Part shown: piece by piece, positions 34,277 through 44,213 of the stretch | How the letters are laid out: each line of letters begins with the position of its first letter | Position numbering within the stretch: the first letter of the stretch is position 1 | Source: Tissierellales bacterium | Lineage (GTDB): Bacteria > Bacillota > Clostridia > Tissierellales > Sedimentibacteraceae | NCBI GenBank assembly: GCA_018433765.1 | Contig: JAHDQO010000021.1 | Span: 1 to 64,000, forward strand | Length of the DNA stretch: 64,000 bases | Direction of reading: 5' to 3' | Program-made: the position numbers and the translations under genes | Notes under the pieces: model-generated | The model's input: the letters and a program-made list of their open reading frames with translations, nothing else | The model's database searches: none | Told to the model about the DNA's origin: nothing

Positions 34277-36018
34277 TGTTGCAAAATAAATACAAAAAAC
34301 AGTTATTAGCATTATTTAAGCCTTATATTAAAAAAATTGTTTTAATAATACTTTTTTTATTAATATCTTCATTAGTATATTTGATTACTCCGCTTATTAA
34401 TAGAAACATAATGGACAATGGTTTTTTGAAAAGTGACTATAAAGTTGTAGTGTTGGGAGCTGTTTCAATATTAGTTCTTATAAGCTTTAATAAGGTTTTA
34501 GAGCTGTTAAAAGAGATTATAAGAGTAAATTTAAAAGGTGAAATTACTTTCACTCTTTTTAAGGATGCTTTTAATCATTTCGAGAAGATGAAAATGTCTG
34601 AAATAAACAAAAAGAGTAATACAGAATTTTTAAACAACCTATATAACGACATAGGAAATATATCTTTATTAATAGACAATGTTTTTTTTATAATGATAAC
34701 TCAACTGTTTAACATCTTTGGCGGATTAATAGGACTATTTATCATCAGCCCTAAACTAACTTTGTTTGTAATAGCAGTTATTCCAATAAAACTTATTGTA
34801 GTAAATAAATTCGCTAAAACTAGAAAAAAGATGGTTGAAGAATATATGTCAAAAAATTCACAATTTGCAAATTGGTTTGGAGATACTTTAAATGGTATTA
34901 AAGATATAAAATTATATGATATTTTTAAAGAAAAAGTTAAAGAATTTGAAATTCAAAAGAAAAATATTATAAAGATAGAAAAGAAAATGTCTATTCAGCA
35001 GGAAATGAATATGTCTTTCGATCAAATTCTATTACAAATTCTAATAGCAACTATATATATAGTTGGAATCAATATGATATTAAATTTAGAATTAACTGTA
35101 GGCAGTATACTTTCTTTCAGTGCATACAGCTCTTACGTAGTAACCCCTATTTCATCAATACTAAACATTAAATTAATATTGTCCAGCATAGGTCCTGCTT
35201 CAAATAGATATTTTGAATTTTTAGGTACGGAAGTAGAAGTTGAGGATACAAAATATAAAGAAACTAGTAAATTTAAAGATATAAATGAAAATTTAAACAT
35301 TAATTTTGAAAATATTAATTTTTCATATAATGGCTCAGATAATATACTTAAAAATATTAATTTTTCAATTAACGCTAAAGAAAAAGTAGCTATAATAGGA
35401 CCTAATGGCTGCGGAAAAACTACTATTATAAATTTGTTAATGAGATTTTATACACCTCAAGATGGAAAGATTAAAATAAATAACATTGATATTAATTCTA
35501 TAAATATTAATGACTATAGAAAAAACATTTCATTAGTTTCACAAAATAGTTATTTATTCAATGATACTATTGAAAATAACATATTTCTATATAGAAAATT
35601 TAATAAGAATAATTTACAAAAAGTATTAATTGACTGTAATTTATATGATCTATATAAATCACTTCCTATAGATTATAAATTAGGAGAAAACGGTAGAAAT
35701 TTATCTAGCGGACAAAGACAAAAAGTTTTATTAGCTAGAGCTTTAATCGGTAATAATGATTTAATCTTATTAGATGAAGCTACTTCTAATATTGATATTG
35801 AAACAGAAAATCAAATAACTCAATTAATAACAACAAAATTTAATAATAAAACGGTAATAATAATTAGTCATAAAACTAAAATTCTAAATTATGTAGATAA
35901 AATAATTTTATTAAATGATGGCTGTATTGAAGCAGTAGGAAATCATAATGAATTATTGGCTAAAAACATATTATATAATGATATATTAAATACAGAGCAT
36001 ACAGTGCCAAACTGTTAA
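34276..36018 (+). CDS. ABC exporter of the second peptide operon
   Basis: 580 residues from the ATG at 34276, which overlaps the protease stop as TGATG; a TTG one codon earlier is possible. It has six membrane helices (20-310) and an ATPase with Walker A GPNGCGKTT, signature LSSGQRQK (Ser for Gly at the third position) and Walker B LILLDEATSN. No peptidase domain. It should export the mature peptide after cleavage by the S8 protease. Confidence 0.85.
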   Translation: MLQNKYKKQLLALFKPYIKKIVLIILFLLISSLVYLITPLINRNIMDNGFLKSDYKVVVLGAVSILVLISFNKVLELLKEIIRVNLKGEITFTLFKDAFNHFEKMKMSEINKKSNTEFLNNLYNDIGNISLLIDNVFFIMITQLFNIFGGLIGLFIISPKLTLFVIAVIPIKLIVVNKFAKTRKKMVEEYMSKNSQFANWFGDTLNGIKDIKLYDIFKEKVKEFEIQKKNIIKIEKKMSIQQEMNMSFDQILLQILIATIYIVGINMILNLELTVGSILSFSAYSSYVVTPISSILNIKLILSSIGPASNRYFEFLGTEVEVEDTKYKETSKFKDINENLNINFENINFSYNGSDNILKNINFSINAKEKVAIIGPNGCGKTTIINLLMRFYTPQDGKIKINNIDINSININDYRKNISLVSQNSYLFNDTIENNIFLYRKFNKNNLQKVLIDCNLYDLYKSLPIDYKLGENGRNLSSGQRQKVLLARALIGNNDLILLDEATSNIDIETENQITQLITTKFNNKTVIIISHKTKILNYVDKIILLNDGCIEAVGNHNELLAKNILYNDILNTEHTVPNC

Positions 36019-36039
36019 ATAGTCTAACAGTCTGGCACT
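36003..36039 (+). terminator. Terminator of the second peptide operon
   Basis: AGTGCCA (36003-36009) and TGGCACT (36033-36039) enclose an inner ACTGTTA/TAACAGT stem, and AGTTTTATC follows. The stop codon lies inside the structure. Confidence 0.8.
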
Positions 36040-36055
36040 AGTTTTATCAGTAACT

Positions 36056-37072
36056 TTAAACTTTTATTATTTCTTCTGGTATTTTTGAATACCACGAAAA
36101 TAGCTCAGCATCAATGCTTCCCCTAAAATCCTTTTTTACTGGCTTAATCATACATAATCTGCTCCTAAATCCGTTAACTCCAAATTTCTTGTCTGATCTA
36201 AAAATAAACGTATATCCTGAAGAAGAAGAAATATATACTGGCTTTTTAGATAAAAATTCATTTGAATAAAAATTAAGCTGTATATCATCCTCAGCTTCAT
36301 ATTCAAGCATTGCTAAATTCATTCCTTTTGGACAAATCTCCTCTAAATTACTAATATATTCTTCTTTCATCTGCTCATATTGTTCTTGAGGCAGAACTTG
36401 CTTAAATTCTTTTTCAAATTTATTGTTTGCATCTTCCCAAATATCATAATTTTCTATTTTGTTGATATAATAAATACGGTTTTTCTTTTCAATTGAGTCA
36501 TAAAAATAATATTTATTACCTTTTTCCATTTCTCCATATTCAAGATATATTGGCTGATTTATCAGTACTTCCATAGACTCTTCATTAACTTTTATAATAA
36601 TATCTAATTCTTCTGACAAATCTATTGAAGGAAATTCTTCACTTTCTTCTTGTATATATGATTTTATCCATATACTATCCAAATATAATTCATCCCAATC
36701 TATTGTAGTTAATCCCTTTTCAACAAAATGCTGCATTAACATATATTTTTCATAATCATCTACTCGACTTGAATATGAAGAACTAAATGACATCTTTTGA
36801 TCTTGTATAGTTATTTCAGATATATTTATTTTTTGTTTATTCGTATCATTATTAACAATATCAATCATTTCATCCTTGTTTGTAGTATATTCTTTTCTTT
36901 CTTCTAAATCTACTTCTTCAGGTTCTTGGTACATTAGCCATAATACATTTCTATGTTCTTCCATAGTTATAGAAATTAAATGAATATCTCTTTCCCTGAT
37001 CTTAACAGTTTTATTAATAAAAATCTCTTTATCAGGTAAAAGCATATTCTTCTTTAAATCTCTTAAAAGCAT
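36056..37072 (-). CDS. Hypothetical protein, 338 aa
   Basis: Acidic, soluble, no signal peptide or membrane helix. Residues 20-60 and 160-210 look beta-rich, and 240-270 form a charged helix. No motif points to an enzyme. AAAGGAG precedes the ATG. It follows a one-helix membrane protein at 37084 by 11 bases, so the two probably work together. Family not recognised. Confidence 0.65.
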   Translation of the reverse strand: MLLRDLKKNMLLPDKEIFINKTVKIRERDIHLISITMEEHRNVLWLMYQEPEEVDLEERKEYTTNKDEMIDIVNNDTNKQKINISEITIQDQKMSFSSSYSSRVDDYEKYMLMQHFVEKGLTTIDWDELYLDSIWIKSYIQEESEEFPSIDLSEELDIIIKVNEESMEVLINQPIYLEYGEMEKGNKYYFYDSIEKKNRIYYINKIENYDIWEDANNKFEKEFKQVLPQEQYEQMKEEYISNLEEICPKGMNLAMLEYEAEDDIQLNFYSNEFLSKKPVYISSSSGYTFIFRSDKKFGVNGFRSRLCMIKPVKKDFRGSIDAELFSWYSKIPEEIIKV

Positions 37073-37083
37073 AATTATCTCCT

Positions 37084-37575
37084 TTACCTTGCTTTTAGTT
37101 CAATAAGTTCGTCTTTTTTAAACTTTAATTGTATATTTCCAACAGCATCTAAGCCAACAATTTTAATTCTGCTTGTTCCGGGTTCTAGTTTAATTTCTTT
37201 AACTCCTGATTGGCTTTGTTCAAAGATATTAGTAATGTTATTTGATGGAGAAATTAATACAACTTTTAACTTACCTTTTTCAATTACAGAATTATATTCA
37301 ATTTCAATAGATGCTTCTTCATTAACAGTTATGTCCCACAATGTCTCCATTCCTGTTAATACAAATTCCAGCTTAGTTTGATTATCTCTGCTCTCTCCTC
37401 TTCTTGTCATATAATTATATGAATCAGAATCTTCTGAGATTTTACTTTCATTATCATAAATTCTATTCACATTATAAGAATTAAATATCCCTGAAAAAGG
37501 ATTATTTAGTATAAATGATACTGCGGCAATAAGTATTATAAAAACTATCAGTATCCATACTTTTCGATTTTTCAT
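37084..37575 (-). CDS. Hypothetical membrane-anchored protein, 163 aa
   Basis: Residues 5-23 form one transmembrane helix, and the rest is outside, with a predicted beta-sandwich pattern (KLEFVLTGMETLWDITV, then alternating strands). Pattern-wise it resembles small extracytoplasmic beta domains of unknown function. AAAGGAAG precedes the ATG. Probably co-transcribed with the 338-aa gene. Confidence 0.65.
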   Translation of the reverse strand: MKNRKVWILIVFIILIAAVSFILNNPFSGIFNSYNVNRIYDNESKISEDSDSYNYMTRRGESRDNQTKLEFVLTGMETLWDITVNEEASIEIEYNSVIEKGKLKVVLISPSNNITNIFEQSQSGVKEIKLEPGTSRIKIVGLDAVGNIQLKFKKDELIELKAR

Positions 37576-37636
37576 GTCTTCACTTCCTTTATGTAATTTT
37601 TATGTATTTTTAATATGGATTATTTTATATAACAAG

Positions 37637-37996
37637 CTATAAAGCTTCTATTTCCTTTTGCTTTTTTTTAGTCAAACCTTTTAATACAAGCTCATACGAT
37701 TTATTAACCATGTCTTTTAATAATTCGTCTGAAACACTTCCTTCAAGATTGACCGAATTCCAATGTACTTTATTCATATAATAACCCGGCTTTATATCGT
37801 CAAATTGATTCCTTAAAAATTCGCCATCTGAAGGATTCAATTTTAGTGTAATAATATTATTACTATCTTTATCCTCACATATAGCAGCAAACATCTTATT
37901 TCCTACTAAATATCTTGTCCAACTCCATTCTACTTTAAAATCTTTTCTAACACCTTTTTTTGACAGTAAAAATTCATCTAACCATTGATATTTCAT
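37637..37996 (-). CDS. YjbR/MmcQ-family protein
   Basis: 119 residues, the usual length of this family. It contains the core pattern SWTRYLVGNKMFAAI, then LKLNPSDGEFLR and PGYYMNKVHWNSV, which are characteristic (YyaQ-like CyaY fold). These proteins are thought to bind DNA or nucleotides; the function is not settled. The ATG follows a purine-rich ribosome site. Not clearly in an operon. Confidence 0.8.
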   Translation of the reverse strand: MKYQWLDEFLLSKKGVRKDFKVEWSWTRYLVGNKMFAAICEDKDSNNIITLKLNPSDGEFLRNQFDDIKPGYYMNKVHWNSVNLEGSVSDELLKDMVNKSYELVLKGLTKKKQKEIEAL

Positions 37997-38095
37997 TGTT
38001 TTCTCCTTTTTATACCATTTCTAAATAATTTTTATCAATACCGTCTGATTTCATTCATTTGTTAGTCTTATTATACCATATATCAAACCACTAAA

Positions 38096-38132
38096 AAACA
38101 GCTTAACATCATAAAAACTTGAAAAGCTGTTT
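38096..38132. terminator. Hairpin terminator after the ABC-2 operon
   Basis: AAACAGCTT (38096-38104) and AAGCTGTTT (38124-38132), with A- and T-runs on the outside so that it can work both ways. Confidence 0.7.
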
Positions 38133-38160
38133 TAATATAACACTTCTCATAAAGAAAACT

Positions 38161-38898
38161 TTATAAATCATCGCTGTTCATTTTTTTTGTAAATACAAGA
38201 ATAGCAATTATCATAATAACCACTGCATATCCAATTACCCACCATAAATCTGGAAAAACAGAAGAATAATCACCTGAAAGTGCTGCTCTTCCAGACCTCA
38301 CTGCATGAACAAAGGGTAGTGCATCTGCAATTTTTCTAAATGCACCTCCAACTAAATCAAGATCAAACCAAGTACCTGAAAGCCATGCACTCAAATTTGT
38401 TAGCAGTGCACCACATACACCACCAACCTGCTTATCGTTAAATAAACTGCCGCAAAGCAAACCTATTGCAATAAACAAAAATGCTGCTGGAATTAATACA
38501 ATAATAGTAATAAGTACATTTATGTTAACTGTAAGTCCCAATAGAAAAGCTACAGCAAAAGATACTGCAATCTGTAACACTGCCATCGGCAGTAATGGAA
38601 TTGTATATCCAAATATAAAATCACTTGATTTTAGCGGAGAAGTAAATAAACGCATCATAAATGAACTAGTTCTATCCTTCGCAATCAGCATGCCTGAAAA
38701 AAGCGAAATGAATGAAAGTCCAAAAACAGCAATTCCCGGAGTAAGCCGGTCAATTGTAAATAATTCAACAGGAATACTTGACTGTATTGCTGACAACAGC
38801 AGTAGTAGAACAACTGGAAAGCCTATACCAAAGGCTAAATTAAGTCTATCTCTCAAGATTTCCTTTCTGTTGCGAGAAGCAAAAGCTAAAGTTTTCAT
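38161..38898 (-). CDS. ABC-2 type transporter permease
   Basis: 245 residues with six membrane helices in the ABC-2 arrangement, including GLSFISLFSGMLIAKDRTS and LLCGSLFNDKQVGG. Partner of the ATPase encoded upstream, whose TGA it overlaps as ATGA. GGAGG lies before the ATG. Such pairs export drugs, antibiotics or lipids. Substrate unknown. Confidence 0.87.
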   Translation of the reverse strand: MKTLAFASRNRKEILRDRLNLAFGIGFPVVLLLLLSAIQSSIPVELFTIDRLTPGIAVFGLSFISLFSGMLIAKDRTSSFMMRLFTSPLKSSDFIFGYTIPLLPMAVLQIAVSFAVAFLLGLTVNINVLITIIVLIPAAFLFIAIGLLCGSLFNDKQVGGVCGALLTNLSAWLSGTWFDLDLVGGAFRKIADALPFVHAVRSGRAALSGDYSSVFPDLWWVIGYAVVIMIIAILVFTKKMNSDDL

Positions 38899-39629
38899 AT
38901 CTGCATACCTCCTTGTTCTACAATTTCAACAAATGCATCTTCAAATTTTGTTGTTTGCGTTTCTGTCATCAGTTCATTAGCTGTACCAATTGCTTTAAGT
39001 TCACCTTTCGCCATTACACCAATTCTATCAGCTAAAGACTCTGCTTCTTCTAAATAATGTGTAGTTAATATAATTGTTACTTTGCCCTTTAGCTGCTTTA
39101 TAACTCTCCAAAGTTCTCTTCTTGCAAGGACATCAAGACCTAATGTAGGCTCATCGAGAAATAGAATTTTAGGCTCTGAAATTAAAGCCATTGCAATACT
39201 CAGCCGTCTTTGCCAGCCACCTGACAAAGTTTTTGCCTTATCACAAGCAATTTCAGATAATCCAAAATCTACTATAATCTCTTCGGCTTTTTGCTTAGAT
39301 TGTTTTTTGTCACTCCCATATATACCTTTAACAAGTTCAAGATTTTCTCTAACAGTAAGATTTCGAGCTATTGCTGTTTCCTGAGGGGAAACATTAATTA
39401 TTTCTTTTACTTTAATTGCATCTAAAACAATGCTGTTACCCAGAATTAATGCTTCTCCATTTGTTGGCTTTGTAAGACATGACAGCATTTTTATAGTAGT
39501 AGATTTTCCAGCACCATTTACTCCTAACAAAGCAAACAGTTCTCCTTGTTCAATAGTCAAATTTAGAGAATTCACAGCTATTTTCTCTTTATATTTTTTA
39601 GTAAGATCTTCTGTCTGAATTGCTATCAT
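38895..39629 (-). CDS. ABC transporter ATPase (ABC-2 partner)
   Basis: 244 residues: Walker A GVNGAGKST, signature LSGGWQRR, Walker B ILFLDEPTLGLD. It belongs to the drug-export group of stand-alone ATPases. It overlaps the AbrB-type gene upstream and the permease downstream by ATGA, so the three genes form one tightly coupled operon. Confidence 0.9.
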   Translation of the reverse strand: MIAIQTEDLTKKYKEKIAVNSLNLTIEQGELFALLGVNGAGKSTTIKMLSCLTKPTNGEALILGNSIVLDAIKVKEIINVSPQETAIARNLTVRENLELVKGIYGSDKKQSKQKAEEIIVDFGLSEIACDKAKTLSGGWQRRLSIAMALISEPKILFLDEPTLGLDVLARRELWRVIKQLKGKVTIILTTHYLEEAESLADRIGVMAKGELKAIGTANELMTETQTTKFEDAFVEIVEQGGMQI

Positions 39630-39931
39630 TTATTTTTCTCCTCATCACCATTAATTTTTTTAATTTCTTTTGCAAACATTAAGCTGTCTTCCTCGCTGTG
39701 ATCAGGATAAATTTCTTTACCTTTTCCGTTAAAAATCGCATCTGAAATTTTACTGAAAGTACTCATTCTTTCAATTGCAATACCTCTTTGAGCATCTGCA
39801 AGTAAAATCAATGTATCGCCAGAGCTAATATCAAACATATCACGTACTTCCTTTGGAATCACAATTTGTCCTTTTGGTCCTACTTTGACTGAACCCATAT
39901 ATTTATTATTATCCTTAGGATTTTTACCCAT
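39626..39931 (-). CDS. AbrB/SpoVT-type DNA-binding regulator
   Basis: 101 residues. The N-terminal swapped-hairpin domain is clear: VGPKGQIVIPKEVRDMFDIS then GDTLILLAD. The C-terminal 45 residues are a charged tail. As first gene of the ABC operon and beside a perfect 13-bp inverted repeat at its own start site, it probably represses the operon. GGGAGG precedes the ATG. Confidence 0.9.
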   Translation of the reverse strand: MGKNPKDNNKYMGSVKVGPKGQIVIPKEVRDMFDISSGDTLILLADAQRGIAIERMSTFSKISDAIFNGKGKEIYPDHSEEDSLMFAKEIKKINGDEEKNK

Positions 39932-39945
39932 ATTAATACCTCCCT

Positions 39946-39974
39946 TAGTATTACAAGTTATACTTGTAATACTA
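39946..39974. promoter_or_regulatory. Operator: 13-bp perfect inverted repeat
   Basis: TAGTATTACAAGT (39946-39958), a 3-base centre and its exact reverse complement (39962-39974). It starts directly after the -10 box, so a bound AbrB-type repressor would block initiation. Confidence 0.75.
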
Positions 39975-40003
39975 ATTGTACTACTCGTCTTTTATTTTGT
40001 CAA
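39975..40003 (-). promoter_or_regulatory. Promoter of the AbrB/ABC operon
   Basis: On the minus strand, TTGACA (39998-40003), a 17-base spacer and TACAAT (39975-39980). Confidence 0.8.
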
Positions 40004-40026
40004 TGATTCTTATGATTAATTAACAA

Positions 40027-40060
40027 AAAAACCGCAAAATTAGTTATTTAGCGGTTTTTA
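40027..40060 (-). terminator. Terminator after the secreted protease gene
   Basis: AACCGC (40030-40035) and GCGGTT (40051-40056) with an extended A/T stem, and a T-run on the minus strand. Confidence 0.75.
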
Positions 40061-40144
40061 TTTGTACATACTTTCTATAAACTTATTGATACTTTCATAA
40101 CATTTATATTATTAATTGTATTTAACTAATATCATAAATTAATA

Positions 40145-42976
40145 TTATTTGACTCTCACTAAACATATACTGTCCATTAGTCCTTTATCAATCCACACAA
40201 AGTTTCTACTACCTAAATTTATTGCCAAACCCTCTTCATATCCTTTAACATCATCCTTATTTAATTTTATAATTAATGTATTTTCACCTTTTTTTGTACC
40301 ATTATCATATTTTTGACTTAGTCCTGGTGCATCACCTTGCAGAAATATAAAAATATAATCTTCTATATTTGAATTATACTTTATCTTAAGATAAATGTTT
40401 GTATCGTCTACACCTGCACTTACTTCTTTTAATTCTTTTTCATTGTTACTTATAGTAATGTCATAAGGAATGGAAGCATAGTCAATGTTATCTTCCTCAA
40501 ATGCAATAAGTTCTTCTTGATTTTTACTTACATAAGGTATTTTGGATAAATCAAAATCACCATAAAATTTTGATGCTATGAAATTTTTTTCAATAGTATC
40601 CTCTAAGCTGCTTAAATTAATATTAGAACCTTTATCATAATCTAATACTCCTAAATAATTTTGGGATAAAATATTATGCAGTTGATATTGTTGATTGCCA
40701 TGACTTTCATCATCACCAAGGGATGAATTCTTTAACACTTCTTTTGCATAAGCTTTTTTAGCTTTATAATAACTATCACTAATAGTATTACCTCTAGCAA
40801 GGCTGTAAACATAAACCATATAATTATATGCAGAGTTATTGTTTTTTAGATCATCTAACTCTCTATAAACATCAAATCCATTATTTGCACCTATACTTGA
40901 ATTACCTATTGCATTTACTAGTAATCCATCTGCTAGTCCTTTATGAAAAAGGTTCTCTTTATTCAAATTATAAGCATTTAAACAACTTCTTGAAAATATA
41001 TTATAATAATTTTCATTTAAAGTTGTATTAATTGTATTTATATTAATTAATGATAGTCTTGTAACCATTTCATTCTTATCATTTAGATATTGCAATCTTG
41101 CTTCATCTTTAAATGCATTATGGTCATCAGACAAAATGTATTGATCAATATTATTCCATTGTCCATGGCTGTTGATATTTAAATTCATAATTCCTTTTTC
41201 ATTTTCGAGTTTAAGACTTTCTTTTGAAAAATCGCCAAGTACTTGAGTTTCAACTGGATACTTACCAAGCAAGTTGCCATAAAGGCGATAATCTTTTTTG
41301 TCTATAAGATTAAGTTCCTCCATATGTGTTAGCAAAACACCTGTATCATCAGAATGGACTTTTGAATCAAATATAGGACTTGAAAAATCAATAATCGGTA
41401 AGATTTTATCTTTAGTTACATTTTTATATTTTTTATATTTATCAAAATACTTTTCTATTTCACCTTTACCTAATGGCAGTCTTGCAACTGGCCAATTAGG
41501 TATAAAACTTAAGCCAAGACCTTCTTCCGCAGATGCATAGACACTAATCTCCTTATCTAAATCTGTAGATTCAAAATTAGAATAAAAATAATCGCTTAAG
41601 AAATAGTCACCTTCATCAATACCTGTTACCGTATTAACTTTATAATGCACATTGAAAGCAGGTACTTCTTCTGAAGAACCTATAATCTGAATACCTAATA
41701 ACCTTCCTTTTTTATCCTTCGAATCATCTTTAATATATTCATATATATTTTGTGCACTTTTATAAGAAGACGCATCAATAATTATTTTTTCTGTATTTTG
41801 GTCAAATTGATTAATATATTCTTCCAAAGCAGTATAATCTTTATCTGTTACTTCATTTTTATTGTATAAGAAATAATAATAGTCTTTAGGTGAATTTTTC
41901 CTAACAAGCTCAATAAAGCCTTCTGGATTGATGACATTATTAGTCAAAGCAGCACTTTCTTTAAAATAGCTTACAATTTCATCTTTTGTAAGATTAGGAT
42001 TTATTTGTAATCCCAAAGCAGCTAATCCAACCATATATGGTGTTGCCCAACTAACACCTCCATTGGTATAATATGTATAGCTGCTAGAGTTCTCACAATT
42101 AGCTACAGTACGACTTCCTGTTGGTACACCAAAAGTAATTAATGGACTATTGTACCATTTTACAGTTTCATAATTCTTATAATTTTCCTTATCTGTTTTG
42201 ATTTTAGAACGTATAGGAGTTAATTCTTCCATAGGATCAAAGCAGAAAAATACTATAACACCATTATTTTCAGCATATTCAACAGCCTCTCTTAATGCGT
42301 CTGGATTATCTTCTGACTCATCAATATTATCTGAAAATCCTACAATTTTTATTTTATCGTCATCGTCTAATTTTTTATTATCCTCAACAATTTGATATAA
42401 TGCTTTTGCATGAACTTTCTGATCTCCTAACCAAGGAGCAGTAGCATAATAATATACCGTTGAATCCGGTGCCACTCCTATATCCTTACCAGCTAGTAAA
42501 CTTAGTACAGCCGGTCCATGCATAGAATTTGATTCTAGAGTTATATTTGAACCTTCATACTCTATAATTGTATAATGTAAATCAACATTATCGTATGCTT
42601 CGTGACTCGTAAGCGGTTGGTCTATATATGCTATACTGACACCTTTTCCTGTTAATCCTTTTTCATGTAATGATTTAATACCTAAACCTGGTTCTTTTCC
42701 ATACTCAATTAATTCTGTCGGATTAAAACCATTCGGTAGCTTATCTTTAGTAGGCCAGATAACTGTATCTGTAAAATTAATGTTGCTCAAAAGTTCAATT
42801 TCGTTACTAAAATCAAAATTACTTAAATCTCTACAATTTCTTAATGTATCTAGCATTCTAGGATAATCATTAATATCACTTCCATCTGCAAAAATATTTA
42901 ATGTTCCCATATTTAATGCCATTATGCAAATCATAAGCAAGCAAATAAATTTTTTAACTTTTTTCAATTTATTCAT
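40145..42976 (-). CDS. Secreted S8 protease fused to a C25-like (clan CD) domain
   Basis: 943 residues with a signal peptide ending near NIFA (30). The S8 domain (about 95-330) has Asp119 (AYIDQ), His153 (NSMHG) and Ser309 (GVSWATP). Residues 365-790 look like a gingipain-type C25 domain: FIPNWPVARLPLGKGEIEKY matches the family's GR[IL]P region, and INSHGQW (His604) and SRSCLNAYN (Cys665) form a plausible His-Cys dyad. A beta-rich tail closes the protein. There are no sorting signals. The ATG at 42976 sits directly on its ribosome site, so a TTG at 42967 is also possible. The second-protease reading is an inference from motifs. Confidence 0.78.
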   Translation of the reverse strand: MNKLKKVKKFICLLMICIMALNMGTLNIFADGSDINDYPRMLDTLRNCRDLSNFDFSNEIELLSNINFTDTVIWPTKDKLPNGFNPTELIEYGKEPGLGIKSLHEKGLTGKGVSIAYIDQPLTSHEAYDNVDLHYTIIEYEGSNITLESNSMHGPAVLSLLAGKDIGVAPDSTVYYYATAPWLGDQKVHAKALYQIVEDNKKLDDDDKIKIVGFSDNIDESEDNPDALREAVEYAENNGVIVFFCFDPMEELTPIRSKIKTDKENYKNYETVKWYNSPLITFGVPTGSRTVANCENSSSYTYYTNGGVSWATPYMVGLAALGLQINPNLTKDEIVSYFKESAALTNNVINPEGFIELVRKNSPKDYYYFLYNKNEVTDKDYTALEEYINQFDQNTEKIIIDASSYKSAQNIYEYIKDDSKDKKGRLLGIQIIGSSEEVPAFNVHYKVNTVTGIDEGDYFLSDYFYSNFESTDLDKEISVYASAEEGLGLSFIPNWPVARLPLGKGEIEKYFDKYKKYKNVTKDKILPIIDFSSPIFDSKVHSDDTGVLLTHMEELNLIDKKDYRLYGNLLGKYPVETQVLGDFSKESLKLENEKGIMNLNINSHGQWNNIDQYILSDDHNAFKDEARLQYLNDKNEMVTRLSLININTINTTLNENYYNIFSRSCLNAYNLNKENLFHKGLADGLLVNAIGNSSIGANNGFDVYRELDDLKNNNSAYNYMVYVYSLARGNTISDSYYKAKKAYAKEVLKNSSLGDDESHGNQQYQLHNILSQNYLGVLDYDKGSNINLSSLEDTIEKNFIASKFYGDFDLSKIPYVSKNQEELIAFEEDNIDYASIPYDITISNNEKELKEVSAGVDDTNIYLKIKYNSNIEDYIFIFLQGDAPGLSQKYDNGTKKGENTLIIKLNKDDVKGYEEGLAINLGSRNFVWIDKGLMDSICLVRVK

Positions 42977-43123
42977 CTCCTTAGAATTTTGAATTTAACT
43001 CTACAGTAATTATTATAGCAAATTTTATTATATTTTACAAAATTATTTAAATATTTACATTTTTCTTTCTTAAATGCAAATTTTAGATTTTTTTAAAATA
43101 TTTTATTAATGAGACAAGTTTAC

Positions 43124-43657
43124 TTATAGTTTATTTGCATTTTCATATATCATATCTTTATTTTTATCTGTTAATATTGTGTCGATTAAATAGGCAGTAA
43201 TAAGAACTACAAATATATTGACAACAAACCTTGTAGCTGTAAATTTCCATCCCATAGATGAACCTTCAAAAAGTAATAATGGGATTCTTATACTAGTACA
43301 TGAGCATATAAATATTAGAACATTTGATATTTTACTTCCTTTTTTAAGGAGCATTCCAGCCACTGGTAACAATGCATATAAAGGAACGGCTGTTAATACG
43401 CCAAACATAAATGATACTAAAACTCCTCGTATACCTGATTTTTCTCCCATAATTTTAATCATGGTTTCTCTTTCTACCCATATGTCTAAGAGCCCTATAC
43501 AAATGAATATTGGTGGTAGTATATATAAGAAATTAATGAGGTTCTTACCAGTAAAAACAATTGATTCTCTTCCCTTATATGGAAAAACAATAAGTACAGC
43601 TAAATCAATAATTAACACAACAAACAAAAATTTATGTTTTTTAATTATTTCTCTCAT
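43124..43657 (-). CDS. Permease half (COG0701-like), second cassette
   Basis: 177 residues, four to five membrane helices. VSFMFGVLTAVPLYALLPVA is equivalent to GSFSAGPIYAAFPV in the 11347-12072 protein. It lacks the C-terminal ferredoxin of that protein. It overlaps the preceding half by ATGA, so the two are made together. Confidence 0.75.
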   Translation of the reverse strand: MREIIKKHKFLFVVLIIDLAVLIVFPYKGRESIVFTGKNLINFLYILPPIFICIGLLDIWVERETMIKIMGEKSGIRGVLVSFMFGVLTAVPLYALLPVAGMLLKKGSKISNVLIFICSCTSIRIPLLLFEGSSMGWKFTATRFVVNIFVVLITAYLIDTILTDKNKDMIYENANKL

Positions 43658-44142
43658 ATTAATATCACTCCCATGATAAATGAAACTACGAATGAAAATA
43701 AAAATGCAAATATATTGCGAAGAAAAGCAACTTTTTTACTTAAGTATCTACTCTCTAATGGCAATGTAACAAATCCTACTGTAGTGAGAGTAGATATAAA
43801 TACTGTAATCTGCATAAGCCCAGCACCATTTTGAAATAATTCTGAAGCAATAGGAAATGCAATCAAAACAGGTATTAATGAAATTGTACCAATTAATGAT
43901 GATATAATCATGCCTATTACTCCCGATTCAGTTCCTATAACCTTTTGAATTGTTTCCTTTTGAAAAACAGCTAATATGAGACCCACAAGTAATAAGATAG
44001 CTAAGAACTGAGGAAGAACAGTTTTAAACATTTTCCATGCCTTTTTTAAAGCTAAAAATGTTTTTTTCTTATCTTTCATAAAAGATAAACCTAATAAAAT
44101 AATTGTAACTATATAAATTATACTTGTATAAAAAATATTCAT
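43654..44142 (-). CDS. Permease half (COG0701-like), second cassette partner
   Basis: 162 residues from the ATG at 44142, which follows GGAG; an ATG four codons earlier overlaps the ribosome site. IGTISLIPVLIAFPIASELF and TVGFVTLPLE match the 12117-12599 protein. Divergent from a Crp/Fnr gene, as in the first cassette. Confidence 0.75.
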   Translation of the reverse strand: MNIFYTSIIYIVTIILLGLSFMKDKKKTFLALKKAWKMFKTVLPQFLAILLLVGLILAVFQKETIQKVIGTESGVIGMIISSLIGTISLIPVLIAFPIASELFQNGAGLMQITVFISTLTTVGFVTLPLESRYLSKKVAFLRNIFAFLFSFVVSFIMGVILI

Positions 44143-44213
44143 ATTGTACTCCATTTCACTTTATAAGTTAATAGTTAATTTTCTTACGAAAATTTGATTT
44201 TTTATTTTAAATC

